Shown: positions 57,425-64,000 of the stretch, piece after piece
Position numbering within the stretch: the stretch's first letter is position 1
How the letters are laid out: each line of letters opens with the position of its first letter
Assembly (NCBI RefSeq): GCF_052857255.1
Contig: NC_135505.1
Span: 141,830,343 to 141,894,342 of the forward strand
DNA length: 64,000 nucleotides
From: Amblyomma americanum
Lineage: Eukaryota; Arthropoda; Arachnida; Ixodida; Ixodidae
Direction of reading: 5' to 3'
Position numbers and translations under genes: made by a program
The notes under the pieces: generated by a model
The model's input: only the letters and a program-made list of their open reading frames with translations
Databases searched by the model: none
What the model was told of the DNA's origin: nothing

Positions 57425-58440
57425 GTAAGTGATAAATTATGTACTTTTTTCAGAGTAGTTCTATAAAACATTCCTAAAACCTGCGCGGTCAAATTAATGT
57501 TTTACGTACACAGTGGGGAGAGCCAGTTATATTTAAATAGCTCATGCATGTTGATATATACAGGCCATCAATGAATGACCTTCAAGACTTCGCCGATATA
57601 TGTAGGAATACAGCGCTTAGAATTTAGGGCGCAAATTCACCTCCGGTGTCTATTACAAACCTGTCCAGGGGAGACCCGACGCACTCGCAGTCGCCACGTC
57701 ATAGCGAACGGTCTAGATTTGAGCCCGCTTACGACTACATTGAGAACGCTCATGGCGCGCAATATTACCTAATGATCCCGATTTCTTTCTAGAAGTCTTC
57801 GATTGTCTTTTTCTTACAAACCTATATTCGCTTTTCCTTCCTACAGCGCGATTCGAACTATCCAGCAAACAAAGTGCTGCTCATTTTAACGGAGCTATAA
57901 GCCAGAATTTCTCGCTACAGATCTGGAGCAGGTGTTCTTTGGTAAGTAATGGGACAGTACATTGAAAACGACGAACAGGGCAAAGAAACGCACTCTACAG
58001 GGCAAGAGAGATACTTCCGTGAATGGTTTGCCCGCACCGGAGACTTCACAAGATTATGTCAGGACAAGAAACCCGTCCGACCTCCCCCCCCCCCCCTTGA
58101 AGCCTTATTTTCGTCACATAGCCACGCGTCATCTGTCAGTGTCTAGGCCGACTTCAGGAGGCGTCGGCCATGTCGCTGCCTCGTTAGCGGCTTCTTATCC
58201 GTCGCCATCTTTCCGCGCCCGCCGCGACACGCGCCCAGTGTCAAGGCGAAAAGTGATAGGGGACACCGCGCGCGGCTTCTCGCTCTTAGGTGAAGGCTAA
58301 CAGCTGCACCCGCCTTGAGTTCAAAGTCCGCCGCCCTTGTACGTTCAAAACGAATCGCTGCGTGCGTCAGCTCACCACGCCTTTCGCATCCCTGTCTTCC
58401 ATCTTCCTGCCTGCTTCGCTAAGGTCGGCCCGCTTCCCTG
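57425..58440. other. Unassigned sequence after the candidate promoter
   Basis: No coding exon that I can connect to the donor at 57425. A C-run is at about 58085-58097 and the following 300 bp is CpG-rich. Confidence 0.4.
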
Positions 58441-58448
58441 ATAAAAAT

Positions 58449-58705
58449 GGTCTATAGACAGAGTATAGACTTCTTATAGACTCTATTGCCTTACTATAGA
58501 TATATTTCTTTTGCCTATTCATAGTCTATAGACTCTCTACAGACAAAAGTCTATTAAATGTGTATAGACATAAATATATAGACTGTCTATAGACTGTGTA
58601 TAGGATTTATATTGCCTATAGACTGTTCTCTAAGCTTTGTCTATAAGGAGTCTATAGACTTTATAGACTGAAGTCTATGGAGAATCTATAGACTGTATAA
58701 AGAAG
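58449..58705. repeat. Region saturated with tatagac / gtctata words
   Basis: At least twelve occurrences of tatagac or its complement within about 250 bp at irregular spacing, often fused as gtctatagac. It is not a simple tandem array and not coding. Confidence 0.85.
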
Positions 58706-60060
58706 TTTTTGTAAGGGTCGACCCGCTAACTGAAGTGATTGTACGTATGGCGCTAAAACGCAGCTGAATATTCGTGACGGCTGGTTTGCAGCGCCCGTCT
58801 CACTAACAAAAGTTTCAAGGACGAGGGACTTGCTATCAGCGCACATACAGGGTCGTGTACGTCTAAGGTGAACACGTATGCGCCATACACACGCTGCCTG
58901 GGAACTAATGATGGTCGCAGACAGCGCAGCGAGCAGGAATCGTTGTCATGCTTCTTAAAGGTGCTAGAAAACGTCGACATCACTTTCTTGTGACGAACGG
59001 CGGACTTGTGATTAAGCTCCATCACGCGCTCCTGAGTTCACAAAAAATTGTGAATCTTAAATAGAACACGGTATAATGGCAGACCGAACACACGCGTTCA
59101 TTTTCTTGGTGCTCTATAAAATACCACTTAAACAAACGTCACTTGAACGAACGTTTGAGAAGAACAAATTTTTAGGAAATTCCCTTCTAAACGCGATGAT
59201 ATAATATGTAAGTAAGTTCCACTTGAACGAATTTCAACACAGGTAACTTCCTAACCACTGAACATTCTGGCAAGCGCAAGTGCTGCTTCCGGTTCAGAAT
59301 GCACAATTCTGACAGATCTGAAGCAATTTTCGTCCGTGAAACTGCGGGCACCATAAAACCTCAATTGCGCAGCGTATGTATCTTCGCAACCCACTTTTTT
59401 CCTTGCAAAACTATGAAAAGCCGAATGTGCCTTACGATAGTATGTCTGCGCATCTGGGTTGTGCAGTTGACGAGCGTGTTGATTAGTGCATGTGCCTTAG
59501 TCGCAGCCTTAGCTTCAGGGGAATTTCAGGAAAACAGCCAGCAAATAAGGTATCTAGCGAAGAACCGTTTTGATAATCCCCAAGGATTTATAGCAGAAAA
59601 ACATTCAGAATTACAGAACTTGCCCAGTTTACAGCGGTGACAATATTGCATGGCAAAGAGCGCAGCACAAAATTGTTCGATATTACAAAACATTTTAGGC
59701 ACACAATAAATGCGTGAAAATTTAACTGTTGGGAAATATATGCTTTTCTAGGACCATTATATTCTTGAGTTGATCAAAATGTATAGTATTTCACTTCGAC
59801 GAACATTTCCTCGGGGTTGACTGGGGTTCGTTGAAGTTCTATTTCACTGTATAGCTATATGCAAAGACAGCACGGTAGAAAATATAGGCAACACATGTGG
59901 CTGGCTTTCGACTGTTCTGGCGTCGCAGCTTGTCGCAGTCAAACCACTCACCAGCTGCCCAGTGAGAACATTGCCGGGGTGGACACCAGTTGCAACGGCT
60001 GGCTGCTGAATGGATATTCTCAGGAATGCGCCGTGTGTGGTCACGCCACGCGACAAAGCT
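58706..60060. other. Unassigned sequence
   Basis: An open frame at 59299-59640 contains a hydrophobic stretch but has no family resemblance or splice context, so it is not called. Confidence 0.45.
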
Positions 60061-60065
60061 TGGCT

Positions 60066-60243
60066 TAGCAGTCGCGGGGGTTGAGTCGTTATGGCGCTTG
60101 GCTGCTGGCCCGAAAGACGCGGGTTCGATCCCGGCCGCGGCGGTCGACTTTCGATGGAGGCTAAATTCTGGAGGCCTTCACTACGGCGTCCAGCATAGCC
60201 GGAGTCGCTTTGGGGCGTTAAACACTCATAAACAAAACCAAAC
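60066..60243 (+). repeat. tRNA-derived SINE with internal deletion
   Basis: Head with B box gggttcgatccc (60121-60132), then from ctaaattctgg it jumps to aggccttcactacgg, missing about 65 bp present in 50521-50762. The tail gagtcgctttggggcgttaa ends in aaac units. Confidence 0.85.
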
Positions 60244-60349
60244 CAGCTTGGTCTAGGAGTAAGTTATGTCATTGGAGGCCATCTTCTTGAACATTCTCAT
60301 CGTCAGCCTTGCTTGCATCCAAAACGGCAGATTCCACACCGACCGAGCT

Positions 60350-60650
60350 CCAATTAATCCTGTTCTGCACCAGCTGCTGCTGTTCTGTCCTCGCAAGCTT
60401 CTCAATCTCATCCGCCTGCCCGATTACGAGCTCTGCCTTTGCCTTTCCTTAGAACCAATCTGTTACGCTTAGACACCATCGGTTATATTCCTCTTCATCA
60501 CAATTTCTTCTCCTCGATTTTACCCATCACCACCATGAGCCCGACTACGCATCTGCAATGTCTCTCCAGTTAGCCCTGTCCTGTGCCAGTTGCGCGGCCA
60601 GCTTATCCCCGCAAAGTTCCTGATCTCATCCGCCTGGCTGCCTTTCTTTG
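60350..60650 (-). pseudogene. RTE-type LINE 3' fragments (two, inverted)
   Basis: The - strand at 60548-60640 translates to ADEIRNFAGISWPRNWHRTG, matching RWADEIKKLAGNGWMRLAKD of the RTE copy at 38912-39350. A second piece near 60355-60415 has the complement of gcggatgagattgagaagct. Both are short and decayed. Confidence 0.6.
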
Positions 60651-60769
60651 GTACGGTAGACTCAGCTTTCCATAAGCCAAGTGGAGTGGCACTGTGCTGT
60701 GGACAGCAGGTGTGCGCATGGCAGGTATTATCAAGTCGTGAATGGCAGTTTGCCAATATCCCTCAAGCC

Positions 60770-61087
60770 CCGCCGCGGTGGCTCAGTGGTTAGGGCGCTC
60801 GACTACTGATCCGGAGTTCCCGGGTTCGAACCCGACCGCGGCGGCTGCGTTTTTATGGAGGAAAAACGCTAAGGCGCCCGTGTGCTGTGCGATGTCAGTG
60901 CGCGTTAAAGATCCCCAGGTGGTCGAAATTATTCCGGAGCCCTCCACTACGGCACCTCTTCCTTCCCTTCTTATTTCACTCCCTCCTTTATCCCTTCCCT
61001 TACGGCGCGGTTCAGGTGTCCAACGATATGTGAGACAGATAATGCGCCATTTCATTTCCCCCAAAAAACCAATTATTATTATTATTA
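60770..61087 (+). repeat. tRNA-derived SINE (Ruka-like), full length
   Basis: Head gccgcggtggctcagtggtt, B box gggttcgaaccc (60822-60833), tgtgctgtgcgatgtcagtg, the aggtggtcgaaattattccg block, a pyrimidine-rich stretch and a tail of att units. It is the best copy in the window and the reference for 415-525, 640-775 and 1748-2030. Confidence 0.9.
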
Positions 61088-63160
61088 ATATCCCTCAAGA
61101 GAAAAACATATAACACCTGCATATGGGGCAGTAACGTGGAGGCCGTATGGAAAAGTGTTCTACATAGGACTTAAAATTTCATTAATTCACGTGTGTTCCC
61201 TGACCCACCCTGCTCCATTGCTGTCTCCTAAGATTACCCGAATCCTATTTATTTTCATAGCTGGATGCGTGATCCGCAGTTTAATCTCAAGTAGAGGGGA
61301 AGGTGACAGTCTGCTGTAATTATAGCGCTGTCATTCCCCTGCCTCAGGTCATGACAATAACCTTAGGAGTTTTTTTTTTTCTTTTCCAGCGGTATACCAT
61401 CCGGCCGGGTTTAATTCGCCCGCAAGCGAAACGTGAAATCGATCCCGCTCCAGTATTTCTCTTTCGCACCTTTGCCGAGGTGTGGGAACGGTCACACATA
61501 TCCGACCACACGAATACCGCATCCGGCGGCCGCGAGATTCCAGACCCACGCTCGGAGCGCTGCTCTCAATTCCAAGGCACGACCCACGGCCCCGAAACCG
61601 CAGGTACTCTCTCACTCCGGAACACGCGAATTTCTCACACATAGAGAAAGAGAGAGAGCGGGCAAATGGAGGTTGGGGGAGGGGGGAGGCTTTCATTCAT
61701 GTTTTCAAAATGGCACCTTTCCTTGCCCCCTTGAAACGTACGCTACGCTGTACTACCGCATACTACGGCGGTAAGCGACCGCGTTCTTTGCTCAACTAGC
61801 TGCCCTTCTTGTATGATCCGTCGAGGAGGAGCATTAAAAAAAAAAGAAACAAGGATTCTATCTTACAGAGACACACACATACGCGCACAGCATTCTTTTA
61901 GTTCGTTTACTGCTTTTTTCCGCCACCGCACGCGTTGTCTCTTTGAATCCGAGCTTGAACAGCGCATGCGCACTTGAGCTTCGTGCATTTACTTGTCGTC
62001 GGGCTTCTTTCGCATTTCGACCAGCCTTCTTTAGTACTTCTTTTCCCTTTCATTCACGCTTTCGGCGCCGTTACAATCCTTAAAGCCCCACTACGTCCTC
62101 GCTATACGTACCTTCCCCGCTTCCTCCTCCATTTCTACTCAGTGTATATAGCGCTCTTTTTTTTTAAACATTTGGACTGCTCATGTTTCTCGATTTCCGA
62201 ATAGCTCGCACCACTGCCTGTCCCCCTCACCCGCCTCTTCCTTGGCGGTCGGAGTGGTTCCCAGACTCGAAGGAGTCCTCGCCCCACCAGCGACTTCCGG
62301 CGGGCTCTTTAAGGGCGTGGGGTGGGAGGGGGTGTAAAGTTGGGGTGGGTAGGAGGGGGGGGGGGGATGTACACCACGCGATGCTGTTCGCCAAAGGGAT
62401 GGGGTGGAAGGCAGCAGCCGCAATGTGTTTTTCAGGGAGGAACCGAAAGAAGGGAGAAAAAAAAACGCGACAGGAAGTCGGAAGACCGGAAGTTCGCGAT
62501 CACAATGTTGTCTCATTTCAAGTACGTCGCTCAGCGAGCAGCACCCGATCGGGGCCCGAAGGAAACGTGAAGGACGAATCAAAAGGCAAACGCACGTTTG
62601 GCATCTCACTTCGGTCGATTTCGTCCACAGAGCAGAATTACAGATCACGATGACAGTTAAGCAGTCATGCATAAATGTTGAACAAGTGCATTTGGGAAGT
62701 TCCTGGTTATGTAGCCATACTCGCCATACCTTGCGTACTGTAATAGGGTAGAAATTAAGCATCTGCAGTTGGCAAAAGCAGCAGATGGCGAGCACGCTGT
62801 TGTACTGCTACACTGATCAGTCACAGCAGTGAGCAATACCAACATTTTAATCCTTCATTGCGTTAAACAAGTTCGAAGCGTCAAAATCCTTACGCTTATA
62901 TTTTAGATCCGCTGTTAGGTTTTCGTTGTGGAATAAACGAATGTTTTAACTACCGACTACTTCCTAGTCGAGGAGGAGCCGTGTGTGGTATTCATGCATG
63001 TGGGAAGGGCTTCACTGCTAACCTCAGTTCTATACGTGTTTGACTGTAGTTGTGCTGGATGCGTCGGCGGAATTCAAAGCAGATGAGAGTTGGCGGATCA
63101 GACACTGGGCTACGACTGTGGGCCGTTATGTACAGAAACAAAAAAGTATTCTGTGTGAAT
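61088..63160. other. Unassigned, partly GC-rich sequence
   Basis: 61600-62500 holds purine/pyrimidine-skewed stretches and a G-run (62355-62366). Long frames there lack recognisable domains. Confidence 0.4.
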
Positions 63161-63199
63161 AGACGTCACAGAGAAGCCAACGCAGGTTTTCCCAGCTCC

Positions 63200-63400
63200 T
63201 ACGGTACGGACCAAAAGGCCCTTGTACAGTACGGACCAAAAGGCCCTCGCATGGACCAAAAGGCGCTCACGCTAGGCCAGCTGCGGACACGCAGCAGACG
63301 ATTTTGCTCGTGTTAGTGCCCCGTACAAGACGACGACGAGAGGGCAGTGCCACGGAACGGAGCGCTCGCGCCAGGCCAGCTGCGGACTAACAACTGAACA
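63200..63400. repeat. ggaccaaaaggc triplication and ggccagctgcggac duplication
   Basis: ggaccaaaaggc occurs three times between about 63207 and 63265 with unequal spacing. gccagctgcggac occurs at about 63279 and 63378 after the words ctcacgctag and ctcgcgccag. Confidence 0.8.
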
Positions 63401-63490
63401 GACAACGGATGACATTGCTCGGGGTTGATACCCACCGGATTATTGATTACGCACTAATAAAACCTCCAGGACGCTACCAGCAACTCAAAG

Positions 63491-63688
63491 ATGGCGGCGC
63501 CGTCTGGTAACTCCCGCGAAGTGGCCATGTGGAATAGTCCGGTTACACAGTGGAGTTGCATGAACAGTGCGATCAAAGAGTTAAAGAGGAGATATGGGAT
63601 GGGTAAACACTGTGCTGCCCGGTCGGGGTACTACCAAGGATGCTCACCCAAAATGAGGCTCAAAAGACTACCACTTACGCTTCAATAA
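63491..63688 (+). CDS. Short hypothetical frame
   Basis: 65 codons beginning MAAPSGNSREVAMW inside an aagatggcggc (YY1-like) context and ending at a TAA that overlaps AATAAA (63685-63690). The start context and immediate polyadenylation signal are suggestive, but I see no domain and no homologue, so it may be chance. Confidence 0.15.
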   Translation: MAAPSGNSREVAMWNSPVTQWSCMNSAIKELKRRYGMGKHCAARSGYYQGCSPKMRLKRLPLTLQ

Positions 63689-64000
63689 ACTTTGAAGCCT
63701 ATTTAAAGAATATATTCCCTCTTCTGACGTACACCATCATGTAAGAAACAATGTAGGAATGTCTTCTCTATGTTTCAGTTTCGTGCCGATAACGGCCATC
63801 GTGGAAACGATTAGGATTATTGATATAAAGATATTGTTCTTGCCAGACGAATACACAGTGCATTAGGTTATCATTGGAGCGGTAAGCTGCCACGAGATGT
63901 AACCATATTTGCTGCTACCACGGCTGGTAAGAATATGGAGAGAGTGTCCGGTGGTGTGCAGTATATAGGATCGGTATAGTAAGAGCTCTCTGTGTGTTAT

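Noticed and set aside
59299..59640. 113-codon frame with a hydrophobic segment
   Set aside because: The hydrophobic stretch is not at the start, no cysteine framework follows, and no splice or promoter context supports it.
62181..62795. 204-codon - strand frame and overlapping + strand frames
   Set aside because: Low-complexity Pro/Ser and Gly/Arg composition over purine/pyrimidine-skewed DNA; no motifs.

Overview
The window reads as nuclear DNA of a tick, probably a hard tick. Two multi-exon genes encode secreted lipocalins of the tick histamine-binding-protein (HBP) type. The rest is dominated by interspersed repeats of a kind abundant in tick genomes: tRNA-headed SINEs resembling the tick family Ruka, Penelope-like elements, RTE, CR1-like and I/R1-like LINE fragments, snap-back MITE-like repeats and long microsatellites. 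The species cannot be named from the sequence alone. I see no prokaryotic operons, rRNA, CRISPR array or convincing free-standing tRNA gene.

Genes. Lipocalin gene 1 (coding exons 9379-21770) and lipocalin gene 2 (43074-52911) lie on the + strand in the same orientation. Each has five coding exons with intron phases 0, 2, 1, 1. Exons 1 (117 nt) and 3 (80 nt) have identical lengths in both. Spliced, they give open frames of 200 and 212 codons with a signal peptide, an HBP-like N-terminal motif and a Cys-Glu-Leu-Trp / Cys-Cys C-terminal block. Their upstream regions are also related, so they arose by a tandem duplication that carried the promoter. A 5'-truncated LINE later landed about 0.4 kb upstream of the gene 1 start, leaving a probable 11-bp target duplication; the gene 2 upstream region serves as the empty site.

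Layout. 0-6 kb: SINE debris, then a nearly intact Penelope-like element (830-codon RT plus GIY-YIG frame on the - strand, 86-bp direct terminal repeats), then the 3' end of a second Penelope-like element. 6-22 kb: gene 1 with large introns full of MITE-like repeats. 22-43 kb: intergenic repeat field holding an endonuclease-like pseudogene split by a CR1-like insertion, a CpG-rich block with possible exons, a 157-bp GT tract, LINE ORF1 and LINE tail fragments, an RTE fragment split by a 622-bp TIR element, and several hairpin repeats. 43-53 kb: gene 2, with hAT, CR1-like, solo-LTR-like and SINE insertions in its introns. 53-64 kb: duplications, SINEs, a region saturated with the heptamer tatagac, and a TATA/initiator/splice-donor combination that may mark the start of another gene.

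How it works together. The only confident host function is salivary-type secreted lipocalins, a family that in ticks binds histamine, serotonin, leukotrienes or other small host mediators. Ligands for these two cannot be read from the sequence. The repeats record successive, sometimes nested, insertions around and inside this expanding gene cluster.
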